Positions 1 to 10,500 of a DNA stretch of 64,000 bases are shown in pieces. Location of the stretch: NCBI GenBank assembly GCA_050633105.1, contig JBOEFW010000002.1, positions 172,124-236,123 on the forward strand. The letters run 5' to 3'. Both the position numbers and the translations under genes were made by a program. The stretch comes from Aureispira sp050633105. GTDB taxonomy: Bacteria > Bacteroidota > Bacteroidia > Chitinophagales > Saprospiraceae. Numbering within the stretch: the first letter of the stretch is position 1; each line of letters starts with the position of its first letter. The notes under the pieces are model-generated. The model did no database searches. It saw nothing but the letters and a program-made list of their open reading frames with translations, and was not told the origin of the DNA.

Positions 1-602
1 TACTCTTGTAGTGTGGTGGAGATAGATTCTTCTAGAGGAACAGGATCAATAGGCGCTACTTCAGGGTTGATTTCAACAGGCTTTTCTGCTTCTGGAGGGC
101 GTTTGTTGGGATCTTTAAGGCGGCGCAAGACCATTTTGGCAGCAGCACAAGCTTGATTTTGTGCTCCCCAACCTTCCCAATCACCTTTGAGGTATTCATA
201 GTAAGTATCTTCCGACCAGACTAAGTCAGCGGCACTAAAACAAAAGCCCAAATTCAATTGATTCTTTACTTCAAAAAGCTTGATGGGGGCTTCATAAGAC
301 AATTGCTTGTTTTGATAGGTTGCGACCAATTCAAAGCGTGCAAAATGGGCCTTCTGTAAGGTTTCATTGATGAAATATTCCCCTACATACTTTTCTTTTT
401 TGGCATCATAAAGAAGGGTTACTTTCAATTCGTGCGTTTTAACCCCCTTCTTCCAGATTCCTTTTTCCCAATATTCCTTATAGGCCTCCGATTGCAGGGC
501 CTCCTTTGTTTGGTCTAAGTAGCCTTTCCAAATGCCTTCTACTTCTTGGCCTTTAGCCCAGAAAGTAACCAATAATAATACTGGCAACAGTAGTTGTTTC
601 AT
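1..602 (-). CDS. Secreted hypothetical protein, C-terminus cut by window edge
   Basis: The reverse strand is open from an ATG at 602 to the window edge, giving about 200 codons with no stop. The first 18 residues (MKQLLLPVLLLVTFWAKG) form a clear signal peptide, so the product is exported. The mature part begins with a VEGIWKGYLDQ-like segment, is rich in Lys, Glu and aromatic residues, and has a proline-rich stretch near the cut end. I recognise no catalytic motif. The pattern of a signal peptide followed by a small beta-rich domain that starts with a G-x-W motif is common in Bacteroidota envelope proteins of unknown role. The true stop lies beyond position 1, so total length and any sorting domain are unknown. 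Confidence 0.7.
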   Translation of the reverse strand, partial: MKQLLLPVLLLVTFWAKGQEVEGIWKGYLDQTKEALQSEAYKEYWEKGIWKKGVKTHELKVTLLYDAKKEKYVGEYFINETLQKAHFARFELVATYQNKQLSYEAPIKLFEVKNQLNLGFCFSAADLVWSEDTYYEYLKGDWEGWGAQNQACAAAKMVLRRLKDPNKRPPEAEKPVEINPEVAPIDPVPLEESISTTLQE

Positions 603-773
603 GTTTTGCTAAGTGATTGTACCTCAAGGACTGCAACACTTCTTTCATAAAGCTATGTTGCCTTATAAAACAAATGAACAATCCTGCCTATAGAGGTGCC
701 CTAATGAATTAAAAAAACGAAGGGTCTTCTCTACTTAGAGTGGCCTTCATAAATATAAGGGGGCATCATTGCA

Positions 774-1628
774 TTAACGCTCTTCATAAGTAATAGCGTA
801 TAGTTCCGCTATTTCCTTTAGAAAGGCGCGTAGTAGAACAAAGCTTTCATAATTTCTAATCAAAATAGAGAAGGGATCATAGTGGGGACTAGGATTGATG
901 TAGCCATGACAACGAATGGTACGAGTCCGGGCTTCTCCTTCTTCTGTTTGATAATGAAAAACTAAGTATTTTACATCACTTTTTAGTTGTAACTCTTCTC
1001 CTAAACCACAAGCTTCTATCTTGGTCAACTGTGTCCAATTGACCTTGAATTGGAGCTTTTTAGGATAAAAAAGGTAATAACATTCCAAGTGTTCAGGAGC
1101 AATGATAAGGGTAGCATTGGTTAATTGCAAATAGGCATAGGCTAAAAGTGCAAAAAAACTCAATAATCCCGCCATTAGCAACATGGAAAGCAAGCTCAGT
1201 GCCAAACTTCCTTGAAAAATAGTTGTGAGGTACAAACTAAGCGGTAAGCCAATCGCCAAGATAAAGAACAACACCATGCCGTCAAAACCTCTAGTAGAAG
1301 GTTTAAAATGTTTAGCAGTGCCTGTTTCTTGGACCTCTTTAAAATGGATACAACTAGGGCCATGAAGGGCACTTTCTATTTTTAATGGAAGTTGTTTGAA
1401 GTTGGTTAAATAATATTGTCCTTTTTCTTCTAATAATCTCAATCTTCCTTGCCCCACTTTCTGATACAACGCATCATCCAAGGCATTGATGTTGTGTTCT
1501 AATTCATCGTATTGTTGAGGCAATTGATTAACATATCCTTTCTCTGTGGCAAGGCGCCAAATATCATCTACCCACAGCAATTGTTTTTCTTCTTCCAAAA
1601 CCTTATAAGCTAACTCTATACGTGTCAT
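774..1628 (-). CDS. Membrane protein with N-terminal winged-helix-like (HARE-HTH-like) domain
   Basis: The product has 284 residues and starts at ATG 1628. Residues 1-80 look like a small helix-turn-helix domain of the HARE-HTH type (IELAYKVLEEE, then an aromatic-rich DDIWRLATEKGY segment). HARE-HTH domains are known from restriction endonucleases and chromatin proteins. Two strongly hydrophobic segments follow at about residues 115-137 and 143-168, forming a membrane hairpin. The C-terminal ~110 residues form a predicted beta-rich soluble region resembling bacterial PH-like domains (ECYYLFYPKKLQFKVNWTQL). The membrane hairpin followed by a PH-like domain is seen directly; the HTH assignment is weaker. 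No operon partner is evident, because the neighbouring genes are separated by 70-170 bases. Function unknown. Confidence 0.65.
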   Translation of the reverse strand: MTRIELAYKVLEEEKQLLWVDDIWRLATEKGYVNQLPQQYDELEHNINALDDALYQKVGQGRLRLLEEKGQYYLTNFKQLPLKIESALHGPSCIHFKEVQETGTAKHFKPSTRGFDGMVLFFILAIGLPLSLYLTTIFQGSLALSLLSMLLMAGLLSFFALLAYAYLQLTNATLIIAPEHLECYYLFYPKKLQFKVNWTQLTKIEACGLGEELQLKSDVKYLVFHYQTEEGEARTRTIRCHGYINPSPHYDPFSILIRNYESFVLLRAFLKEIAELYAITYEER

Positions 1629-1697
1629 AAGTTGTTGTTTTGATAGGAAATAGAAAAGTAGCTTCTGTTTAAGAATTGTTATTTCTTAAACAAAAAC

Positions 1698-3572
1698 CTA
1701 ACTAGGAAGGACAACTTCCTGAAAAGACAATTCATAATGTACGCCAGGCTTCTCCTTGGTTTGCACAAGTTTCCCATCCAATTGTCGAGACAATTGTTTG
1801 ATGAGGCGCAAGCCTAGTGACTGCGGACTAACCGCTTTTGTCCAATCTAATTCCATGCCTTTACCATTATCCCCTATTTTTAATAAGTATGCGGTATCGT
1901 GGGGCTGTAGATGGACGGTTAGAATGCTATCTTTGCCTTGATCTAGCCCATATTTTAGGGAATTGGTAATTAATTCTGTGCTTAATAAGCCCAAAGGGAT
2001 AGCGGTATCTATATTTAGGCGAATGGGAGCAATAGAGAGGTCTAATTGTATCGCCTCTTCACTCCCTTTTATAGAACGCACTAATTTGTTCACTAATTGC
2101 TTTAAGTATTGTTGATAATCAATCGCTGATAAATCATGCGATTGATAAAGCATCTCATGAATCATCGCCATAGAGTTGATTCTATACTGACTTTGATCGA
2201 ATAAGAGCCTAGTGGCAGGATCTTCAATATCATAGCTTTGTAAGTGCAATAAGCTGGTGACAACTTGTAAGTTATTTTTGACGCGATGATGAATTTCTTT
2301 GAGTAAAATCTCTTTTTCTGCGTTTTGTTGTTCGATTTCATGCAGGTGAACAGTGGCTTCCTGATCGCGTTTTCTAGTGAGTCGGAGAATCCACAAGGTG
2401 CCTAATAAAAGAAAGAGCAGGCCAATGGAAATGGACCATTGTAAGGTATCTCTTCGGCGATTCTTTTCTTCTTCTAATACCGCTTGTTGACGTAAGCGTT
2501 GAACTTCTTTTTCTTGTTGGTGAACAATGTATTCTGCTTCTATCTGCATCGCCATCTTTTGGCGTTTCTGTTGGAACTTTTCCTGTTGTAAATTGGACCA
2601 TAATTCTTGATGTATCAAGAGAGAATCCCATTCTTGTTGTTGCTCATAGAGGTTAGCAAGACGTTTATGGACATTCACTAAAATATCAAGATCTTGTTCC
2701 TGCTGGGCTAACTGAAGTGTTTTTTTATTCCATGATAAGGCTTCTTTCGAAGAATGATAACGGTGATAATAAACCCCATAATCTCTGTAAGCGCACAATA
2801 AACTGGTGGGATTATTTAAGTGTTGTGCTGCCTGATAAGCTTTGTCATAATAATATTTAGCAGAATCAGCGTGGTCTCTTTCAAGATAAATGGTGCCTAT
2901 ATTGCTCCAACTGATCAATATTCCAGTAGAATCTTTGATTGTTTCTTGTAATAATAAAGCCTGTTTATAATAATTGAGTGCTTGTGTTGGTCTATTTTGT
3001 ATACGATCTAACTCTCCTAAATTATTATAAGCTTTGGCAAGCGCTCTAGCACTTTTGTAACGCTTGGCCACTTTATAAGCCTTTTTCCAATATTTTTTAG
3101 CTTTCTTGTAATTCTGTTGCTTAAAATAGACACCTCCAATCTTGTTGTACACATCACAAATCATGGCCGCATCTTTGGGAATATCTAGCAAATAGGTGCT
3201 GGGACTCTCCTCCATTGGTGGTACAATAATATTAGAGCGCTCTGTAGAAAATTGACGATCTAAGAGTTGACTAGACTGCAAGAATAAATCTAAGGATTTT
3301 GATTCTACGTTTCTTGTTTTATAAAACGTACCTAAGTTGAAATACAGTTGGCCAAGCAACTGTTTATTATCCATGGCTTGAACTTGCGTAATCAAGTCAT
3401 CCAAAATTAAACTGGCCTTTTTATAATGTTTGTTATCATAAAGCTGCACCGCTTCCTCTAAGGGCTGTTGTATAGCGGTAGGCAATATAGTGGCTTGTGC
3501 CTGTATCTTGGATAAGGAACTTAACCAACAGAACAACAAGAAAATAGGGATATAAAACAAAGGATTTCGCAA
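1698..3572 (-). CDS. TPR-containing sensor histidine kinase (HisKA_2 family)
   Basis: The product has 624 residues. A signal peptide (first ~25 residues, ending AQA) is followed by a periplasmic array of tetratricopeptide repeats, about residues 30-340 (for example AYNNLGELDRIQNRPTQALN). A coiled coil and one membrane helix come next, about residues 378-397 (SISIGLLFLLLGTLWIL). The cytoplasmic kinase has the HisKA_2 phospho-acceptor motif LLKEIHHRVKNNLQ with the probable phosphorylated His at 429, then a HATPase domain with LLSTELITNSLKYG (N box) and IGDNGKGM (G1 box). Such kinases sense an unknown envelope signal and pass phosphate to a response regulator. No regulator gene is adjacent. It shares its whole architecture with the kinase at 15945-17621. 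Confidence 0.92.
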   Translation of the reverse strand: MRNPLFYIPIFLLFCWLSSLSKIQAQATILPTAIQQPLEEAVQLYDNKHYKKASLILDDLITQVQAMDNKQLLGQLYFNLGTFYKTRNVESKSLDLFLQSSQLLDRQFSTERSNIIVPPMEESPSTYLLDIPKDAAMICDVYNKIGGVYFKQQNYKKAKKYWKKAYKVAKRYKSARALAKAYNNLGELDRIQNRPTQALNYYKQALLLQETIKDSTGILISWSNIGTIYLERDHADSAKYYYDKAYQAAQHLNNPTSLLCAYRDYGVYYHRYHSSKEALSWNKKTLQLAQQEQDLDILVNVHKRLANLYEQQQEWDSLLIHQELWSNLQQEKFQQKRQKMAMQIEAEYIVHQQEKEVQRLRQQAVLEEEKNRRRDTLQWSISIGLLFLLLGTLWILRLTRKRDQEATVHLHEIEQQNAEKEILLKEIHHRVKNNLQVVTSLLHLQSYDIEDPATRLLFDQSQYRINSMAMIHEMLYQSHDLSAIDYQQYLKQLVNKLVRSIKGSEEAIQLDLSIAPIRLNIDTAIPLGLLSTELITNSLKYGLDQGKDSILTVHLQPHDTAYLLKIGDNGKGMELDWTKAVSPQSLGLRLIKQLSRQLDGKLVQTKEKPGVHYELSFQEVVLPS

Positions 3573-3749
3573 GAGGAGTAAATGGTTTATAGGATGATAA
3601 TAAACACCATATTAATAAGGGCTAAAAACAAACCTAAAGAAGTGGACGCTTTTTGTAAATTTACAAAAAAATACTAAATTTTTAGAGTGCTTTTCTCCTT
3701 TTATAAGAATCAATTACTTATAAAAGTACTATAAATCAAGGTGTTTAGG

Positions 3750-5369
3750 TTAGAAAACCTTGAAGATTGGAAAAATTACAGGTGCTTCTAATACTCCTAA
3801 AGCATACAAAGGTTTGTCTAAGAAATTCCAAGTGACCAACCCATCATCCGATTGTGGTTCTAACAAATAGAAGATTAAATTAGCCAATGGTTGTTCCATT
3901 GTTACATAAAAACTCCCTGCTGGAAAATCTTGGTTGGCAGCCTCAAATTTTCCCGCCAAGGTAACCAAGTGGTGGCGCTCAAAAGCTTGTTTTGAAAGTT
4001 CTAATTGACGGACTTTGAATTGTTCTCCTTGATAAGATTGGGCCGTAGATAAGGTTTCTACTTGAATCCCTAAGCGTTGTAAATGTGGAACCAAGTAGGC
4101 CAAATTGGCAGGGAAAACATAGGCTTTGGGTAAGGTTGCATATAGAATGGGTTCAAAAGCGCTATAATTGTTGACATCCTTAACACGAATGACTTCATGG
4201 GTGCGCACATAGCGTGTTTGCTCGGTAGAATCTTGGTACGTTAAATAATTGTAGGTTCTTAAGGTCATCGGCTGTTTTTCAGGAACTTTCTGAAAACGCA
4301 CACCTTTTTTTAGACGTCCAGCTTCTGCTTTTACTTGGGCAATAGTAGCAGCTTCACTTGCTAGATTGACTTGTCGGATTGCCGTGGCATGTTGATTGGT
4401 ATAGCGCAAAACTTCTAGGACAAATTTATGAGCAGAATTGATGCGATGATAAAACTTATCATGGGCAAAGGTTTCACTTAGAATCGCCATGCGATTGCGT
4501 AATCCAAATTGATTGACCAAGTAACGAGGATGATGGTTATAGGTGTATAAGTTTTTAGGCGGCCAGCCTTGCGCCAAGCTATAGCCACCATAAATATCGG
4601 TATGTAAATCATACTTGTCCAAGAGTGTTTTTTGTACCGCAGGGAGCAGGCTGTCGCGGGTGTATAGCGATGTTCCGGGATCTCCAATGGTATGATAACT
4701 ATGGGCGTAGGTCAATTCATTGGCATGCCAGACGCCATTGGTGGTATGCAAATCTATAAATACATCTGGATCCCAAGGCACAATAGCATGCTCAAACAAA
4801 CCTTGTGTCTCTAAAGCATCCAGTTTGATGCCATCTCTGTTGAGATCCCAATCGCCACCACTGCGACGACCGCCTGCTAAGTGAGGGCAATGTTCTTGTG
4901 AAGAGCGATGCTTGGGAGATAAATTGTTGTTGCCATCAGGATTGTAATTAGGTGTAAACAACAAAATTTGATGCTCTAATAAAGCCTGCTCCTTGCCTAA
5001 TAAAATCTCCCTCATTAAAAACAGGAGGACTTCTTTGCCTTCTACTTCTCCACCATGAATATTGCCTTGAACATAAACCAAGGTTTTACCAGAAGCACGA
5101 GCCTCTGCTGGGGAAGTCACTTTAGGACGGGCCAAAATTACCATAGGAATAACTTGTCCACTGTCACTTTGAGCAATTGTGTCTACATGAACGGAAGGAC
5201 TTGTTTGCGCTATAGCAGCAATAAAATCTAGTACTTCATCAGAACTAGAGGTGCGTTCAAAGGCCGTTTTTTCTGGAACAGTTAAGAGAGCAGGAGGATA
5301 TTGTGCCAAAACACCAAAAGTCATACAGCAAGCCACCAAAATCAAGGGAAAACGTGTAATTAAAGACAT
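3750..5369 (-). CDS. Secreted M14-family zinc carboxypeptidase
   Basis: The ATG at 5369 gives 539 residues. An ATG 45 bases upstream is in frame but would put extra residues in front of the signal peptide (MSLITRFPLILVACCMTFGVLAQ), so I prefer 5369. Zinc ligands of the M14 metallopeptidase fold are visible: HGGEVEGKE (HxxE motif) and IDLHTTNG, with the substrate-pocket signature DLNRDGIKLD between them. A likely catalytic Glu lies in ILSETFAHD. M14 enzymes remove C-terminal residues or cleave within peptides; the mature enzyme probably acts in the periplasm or outside the cell. The last ~170 residues are an accessory beta-rich domain, and I see no YPNP sorting domain. It stands alone between the kinase and the DUF418-like gene. 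Confidence 0.9.
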   Translation of the reverse strand: MSLITRFPLILVACCMTFGVLAQYPPALLTVPEKTAFERTSSSDEVLDFIAAIAQTSPSVHVDTIAQSDSGQVIPMVILARPKVTSPAEARASGKTLVYVQGNIHGGEVEGKEVLLFLMREILLGKEQALLEHQILLFTPNYNPDGNNNLSPKHRSSQEHCPHLAGGRRSGGDWDLNRDGIKLDALETQGLFEHAIVPWDPDVFIDLHTTNGVWHANELTYAHSYHTIGDPGTSLYTRDSLLPAVQKTLLDKYDLHTDIYGGYSLAQGWPPKNLYTYNHHPRYLVNQFGLRNRMAILSETFAHDKFYHRINSAHKFVLEVLRYTNQHATAIRQVNLASEAATIAQVKAEAGRLKKGVRFQKVPEKQPMTLRTYNYLTYQDSTEQTRYVRTHEVIRVKDVNNYSAFEPILYATLPKAYVFPANLAYLVPHLQRLGIQVETLSTAQSYQGEQFKVRQLELSKQAFERHHLVTLAGKFEAANQDFPAGSFYVTMEQPLANLIFYLLEPQSDDGLVTWNFLDKPLYALGVLEAPVIFPIFKVF

Positions 5370-5449
5370 AAGGAGTATTAAATTTATTTTGCAACAACTA
5401 GTAAAAAAGAGCATAGAACCCTATTAACCGTATTGAAAAAGTCCAACAA

Positions 5450-6511
5450 TCAACCACAAATTCGCCTCATCAATGCTTCAAAAGGCCCAGAAGAAAAGAA
5501 GTGTAACCACAAATTAGCAAAAAAGACACTTAATAAATTAAATAAAAGCGCTGCGATTAAGGAAAAGTGCCAAAAATAGCTTCCCAAAGGAGTATCAAAA
5601 CAAGTTTCGATAACAACAATGCCCAGTAGAATATGCGCCATATACAACGTCAATGCCAATTGGCCTGTCTGAACTAAGAGGCGCAAAAAAAAGGAGGAAG
5701 GAGAAGCTTGTCCCCACAAAATGCAAGCAGTAATAAGCGCAGTAGAAGAAGCTGCACCACTTAATAAATAAAAAGGCATAGGGGGCATAGGAGCAGTTCC
5801 TAACCACAAGTTCAGCCCTTCTTGAGCGGCTTCTGAAAAGAGTAAAGGCAGCCCATAAGAAAAAGCTTGAAGGGCGATAAATATACCCAAACTCCACGTC
5901 CCTGCTTTTTTTAGCCAAGCCTTTTGCTCTAAAGGCTGTCTACCTAACCACAAGCCAAAAAACATAAATCCAGCCCAAGGAATAACAGGGTGGAAGCCAT
6001 TAAAAAACAAATTTCTTAAAAAGCCTTCTACTGTCCAAAAATCAATATAATCCAAGGTCGCAAAATTCCAACCCGCTTCATAATTAAAGACGAGTAACAA
6101 CAATGGGAAAAGGAACATGATGCCTAGACTAGCGCCTAACAACCGTCGAGTGCTCTGACGAAGCAATAACAAAGTTAACAGCATATAAAGACCATAAAAA
6201 TGTAGAATATCAGCAGGCCAAATCCACCAATACAGTAAGCCAAATACAAAGAGGAAAAGTGCTCGTTTGGCAATCTTGATTTGTGCTTTTCGCCAAAGCG
6301 GTATGGTATCTTGTTGGAGAGCTTTTCGAGTCATTAAGGCTAGGCCAACACCTGCCAAAATAACAAAGAGCGCTGCAAACTTACCATCCAAAAGACTCAT
6401 CCAAGCCTTGGACGCTCCTTGCCCTTGACTCCCCAAGACCATTTTAAAATTGACAATGACCATCCCGAATACAGCTATGGCGCGGGCAATATCTAAACCT
6501 ATGATTCTCAT
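5450..6511 (-). CDS. DUF418/YeiB-like multi-pass membrane protein
   Basis: The product has 353 residues. The N-terminus MRIIGLDIARAIAVFGMVIV is the hallmark of the DUF418/DUF1624 and acyltransferase-3-like membrane families (R-x-x-x-L-D-x-x-R-G/A). About nine hydrophobic helices follow. The segment HPVIPWAGFMFFGLWLGR matches the conserved central motif of these families, and SPSSFFLRLLVQTGQLALTLYMAH matches the DUF418 C-terminal domain (T/G-x-x-A-L-T-x-Y). Members are inner-membrane proteins suspected of transferring acyl groups or transporting small molecules, and few are characterised. The start at ATG 6511 places the motif at the very N-terminus as expected. It is followed by the M14 gene after 80 bases on the same strand. 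Confidence 0.85.
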   Translation of the reverse strand: MRIIGLDIARAIAVFGMVIVNFKMVLGSQGQGASKAWMSLLDGKFAALFVILAGVGLALMTRKALQQDTIPLWRKAQIKIAKRALFLFVFGLLYWWIWPADILHFYGLYMLLTLLLLRQSTRRLLGASLGIMFLFPLLLLVFNYEAGWNFATLDYIDFWTVEGFLRNLFFNGFHPVIPWAGFMFFGLWLGRQPLEQKAWLKKAGTWSLGIFIALQAFSYGLPLLFSEAAQEGLNLWLGTAPMPPMPFYLLSGAASSTALITACILWGQASPSSFFLRLLVQTGQLALTLYMAHILLGIVVIETCFDTPLGSYFWHFSLIAALLFNLLSVFFANLWLHFFSSGPFEALMRRICG

Positions 6512-6577
6512 GTTAAAAAGACTAAAGGAAGGGTTATCGGATACAAAGGCAAGAGATATTGGTTAGAACGTAGCTAA

Positions 6578-7351
6578 CTATAAAAATACATTCATATACG
6601 CTAAATAAGGGGTTAAGTCAGTGGTAGGCAAGCGTTTACTAGATCGATAATATAATAAACTAGGAGCCTGTGTAAGAGGTGCTGCTTGGATACTTGTTTG
6701 TAATTGTCGGACTGTTCCTGCATGACCATCCAAAATAGAAATATGGCTAGGAATCAACGTTTCTAGAAGAGCGCTATAATAAGGAAAATGTGTGCAGCCC
6801 AAAACAACCGCTTGAATACTCTCCCAATCAATGTTCCCTAACTGTTGTTGCAAATATTGGTGCACCGCAGGGCTGTCCCATTCTAATCGTTCAGCAAAAA
6901 CGACTAATTGTTGCAAAGAAAGGCGTTGTAATCGATCTTGAGCACCTAATCGAGTAGCCAATGTTTGTAAGCTAGGCCCTTTTAAGGTTCTTTCTGTGGC
7001 ACAAACCAAGACCGATTTATCAGAGGCAATATGCAAGGCGGGTTTAAGCGCTGGCTCCATCCCAATAATTGGAAAGTCATAGCGCGCTCGCAAGCCATGA
7101 ATGGCAACACTCGTAGCGGTATTGCAGGCAATAACAAGTGCTTTGAGGGGGTGTTGTGCCACTAAAAAATCTATTGCGTTGTCAACTAATGCTATGATTT
7201 GAGCACTGGATTTAGTACCATAAGGCGCCGAGTCAGAATCTGCAAAATAGACATAGTGCTCTTGGGGAAGTAACTGTAAAGCTTCTTGCAAGACAGTTAA
7301 ACCACCTACACCAGAATCAAAAAAAGCAATAGTAGAGGCTGTGCTAGTCAT
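6578..7351 (-). CDS. murI: Glutamate racemase
   Basis: The product has 257 residues, typical for the family. It interconverts L- and D-glutamate, supplying D-Glu for peptidoglycan. All signature motifs are present: FFDSGVGGLTVL (catalytic-site Asp12 and the phosphate-binding loop), DSAPYGTKS, the catalytic Cys76 in VIACNTATS and the second catalytic Cys186 in VLGCTHFPYY. It acts in the cytoplasm. It is followed by the DUF418-like gene on the same strand after 66 bases. A TATCTTTG box lies about 20 bases before the start on the coding strand and may be its promoter. The only deviation is the DSDSAPYG stretch, which has one extra residue relative to the more usual D-x-x-x-x-P-Y-G spacing I expect. 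Confidence 0.95.
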   Translation of the reverse strand: MTSTASTIAFFDSGVGGLTVLQEALQLLPQEHYVYFADSDSAPYGTKSSAQIIALVDNAIDFLVAQHPLKALVIACNTATSVAIHGLRARYDFPIIGMEPALKPALHIASDKSVLVCATERTLKGPSLQTLATRLGAQDRLQRLSLQQLVVFAERLEWDSPAVHQYLQQQLGNIDWESIQAVVLGCTHFPYYSALLETLIPSHISILDGHAGTVRQLQTSIQAAPLTQAPSLLYYRSSKRLPTTDLTPYLAYMNVFL

Positions 7352-7370
7352 AAGTAGGAATTAGAATGCT

Positions 7371-7378
7371 CAAAGATA
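7371..7378 (-). promoter_or_regulatory. TAnnTTTG-type -7 promoter box before murI
   Basis: The reverse strand reads TATCTTTG, matching the Bacteroidota sigma-A -7 consensus TAnnTTTG. It is 20 bases upstream of the murI start. No clear TTG -33 element lies 19-21 bases further upstream, so the call rests on the one box and its position. Confidence 0.35.
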
Positions 7379-7534
7379 CAAAAAAATACCCTGTTAGGCG
7401 TGCCTTCTGTCGATAGAGAAGCTATACTGGTCGGCAAAATTAAGAAGAGTCAGAAGCCCTGCAAATAAAACCCTATCTTTAAAGAACTCCCCCAATCTTA
7501 AGTAACCGCAAATTTCTAGTAAAAACACAATTTT

Positions 7535-10500
7535 ATGAAACTATTGAGAGCGATAGCCACTATTATGACGATTAGTTGGTGTCTAGGACAGGCAACAGCC
7601 CAAGAAAATCCACTTTGGATGCGTTATCCCGCTATTTCACCAGATGGCGAGCAGATTGTATTTAGTTATAAAGGCGACTTGTATAAAGTAGCGACTAAAG
7701 GCGGGCAAGCAAAGCTATTGACTTTGCACAATGCCCATGATTACCAACCTGTATGGTCAACGGATGGCAAGCACATTGCCTTTGCTTCTAATCGTTATGG
7801 CAATTTTGATGTGTATCTAATGTCTGCCGAAGGAGGAGCACCAACTCGGTTGACCTACCATTCTTCAGATGATTATCCAATGGATTTTACCCGTGATAAT
7901 CGCTCTGTTATTTTTACTTCACTGAGAACGGATGCTGTGACGAATCGTATGTTTCCTTCAGGACGATTGCCAGAAACCTATCAGATCTCTAGAGAAGGTG
8001 GCCGCCCTCAACAGTATTTAACGATTCCTACCAGTGCCGCTAAGTTCAATAAAGACGGTACCTTATTGGCTTATCATGATACAAAAGGGTATGAAGATGA
8101 ATTTAGAAAACACCACCAATCTTCTGTAACAAGAGATATTTGGGTCTATGATGTAGAAGGAAAAAATTATACCCAGATCAGCCAATTTGGAGGAGAAGAT
8201 AGAAATCCAATATTTACTCCTAATGGTAAAGGCTTGTATTATCTGTCCGAAGAAAGTGGGACGTATAATGTGCATAAAGTAAGCTATAAGAACGGAAAAG
8301 TAGGAGAGCAGAAGCAATTGACTCGCCTCAGAAATCACCCCGTTCGTTACCTGACGAGTGCTTCAGATGGTCTATTATGTTTTAGTTATGACGGCGAAAT
8401 TTATACGTATAAAGAAGGACAGAAACCTGCAAAAGTAGCGATCTCTATTCTAGCTGATGATCGTTATAACGATGAAAAAATAGTACCCATTCGTCTGGCA
8501 CAAGAGATGGATGTGTCTTCTAATGGTAAGGAATTACTGTTTGTGAATCGCGGAGAAGTTTTTGTTGCTTCGATCGAGAGTGGTTTAACCAAGCGTATTA
8601 CCAATACCCCAGAACGAGAACGTACGGCTAGTTTTAGTCCTGATGGCCGTTCTATTTTATATGCTTCTGAGCGCAATGGCTCTTGGAACTTGTACCAAAG
8701 TAAGCTGGCTAGAGAAGAAGAAAAGTACTTTTTTAATGCAACGATTATTGAAGAAGAAGTCGTTTTAGCTGATAATAAAGAAACGTTTCAGCCGTCTTAT
8801 TCGCCTACAGGCAAAGAAGTTGCTTTTTTGTCAGAACGAACCGAATTACAAGTTATTGATTTGTTGTCTAAGAAAATTAGAACCGTTTTAAGTGGAAAGA
8901 AAAATTACTCTTATTCTGATGGAGATCAACATTATGAATGGTCGCCTGATGGAAAATGGTTTTTGGTGAGTTATTTAAAAAATGGCCAATGGATTTCAGA
9001 AGTAGGTTTGCTCAAAGCGGATGGCACAGAAGAGCCTATTAACTTAACTAGAAGTGGTTACAGTGACGGTCGTCCAAGATGGATGATGAATGGAGAAATG
9101 ATCACTTGGTTTTCTAGACGCGATGGAATGAAGAACCAAGGAAGTTGGGGCGGACAAACCGATGTTTATGGCATGTACCTTTCTCAAGATGCTTGGGATA
9201 AAATGCGCCTCACCAAAGAAGAATTTCAATTACTAAAAGAAGCCGAAAAAGACAACAAAAAGAAAGAGAAACCTACTAAAGACGAGAAAAAGAAAGAGGA
9301 TAAAGCTACTGTGGAGAAAAAAGATAGCCTCAAAACTTTAGTATTTGATTTAGAAGGTGTTTTTGATCGGAAACGTCGCCTGACCTTGCATTCTTCTGCC
9401 TTAACAGGGGCAGTTGTTTCTAAGGATGGGGAGAAATTATATTACTTAGCTGCTTTTGAGAAAGGGTTTGATTTATGGGAAACCAATTTGAGAACACGTG
9501 AAACCAAAATTTTAAAGAAACTAGGCGCTAGAGGAGGAGGCTTAATCCTCTCTAAAGATGGCAAACAATTGTTTGTAGCGAATGGTGGCAAAATCCTGCA
9601 CATTGATTTAAAAACAAGTAAAAGCAAACCTATCGTCCTCAAAGGGGAAATGGTACTGAAAGAAGCGGAAGAACGTGCTTATTTGTTTGAACATGCTTGG
9701 AGACAAGTTGTGAAGAAATTCTACCGAGAAGATTTACATGATGTTCGTTGGGATTTTTATAAGAAAGAATACCAGAAGTTCTTACCACACATCAATAATG
9801 GATATGATTTTTCAGAGATGTTATCCGAATTATTAGGCGAATTGAATGCTTCTCATACGGGCTGTCGTTATTATGGTGGTCGAATGATAAACGGTGACCA
9901 AACTGCTTCTTTAGGAATGTTTTATGATCATAGCTACCAAGGAACAGGGTTGAAAATTGCAGAAGTGATGCCACAGCATCCAATGTTGACCAAGAACTCT
10001 AGAATTAAGGCAGGGGTTATTATTGAAAAAATTGACGGACAAGAAATTACCGCTACCACAAATTACAATAAATTTCTTAATAGAAAGGTCGACAAATACA
10101 CCTTATTGGCCTTGTATAATCCTACCAGCAAAGAGCGTTGGGAAGAAAAAGTAAAACCCATTAGCAGAAGGCAAGAAATGAATTTGCGCTACGAGCATTG
10201 GGTCGAAAACTGTCGTGCCCTTACCGAAAAACTATCCAACGGAGAGGTCGGTTATGTGCATGTACGTGGGATGAATAATGAGAGTTATAAAACGGTATAT
10301 GAAGAAGTTTTAGGCTTGAATGGAGAGAAAAAAGCCATCATTGTAGATACGCGCTTTAATGGCGGTGGCTGGTTACACGACGATTTAGCGACTTTCTTAA
10401 ATGGTAAGGTCTACTTACAGGTGAAACCACGAGGACAAGATTTGGCAAAAGAGCCCATGTTTAAATGGTACAAACCTTCTGCTGTTGTAATGGGAGAGGG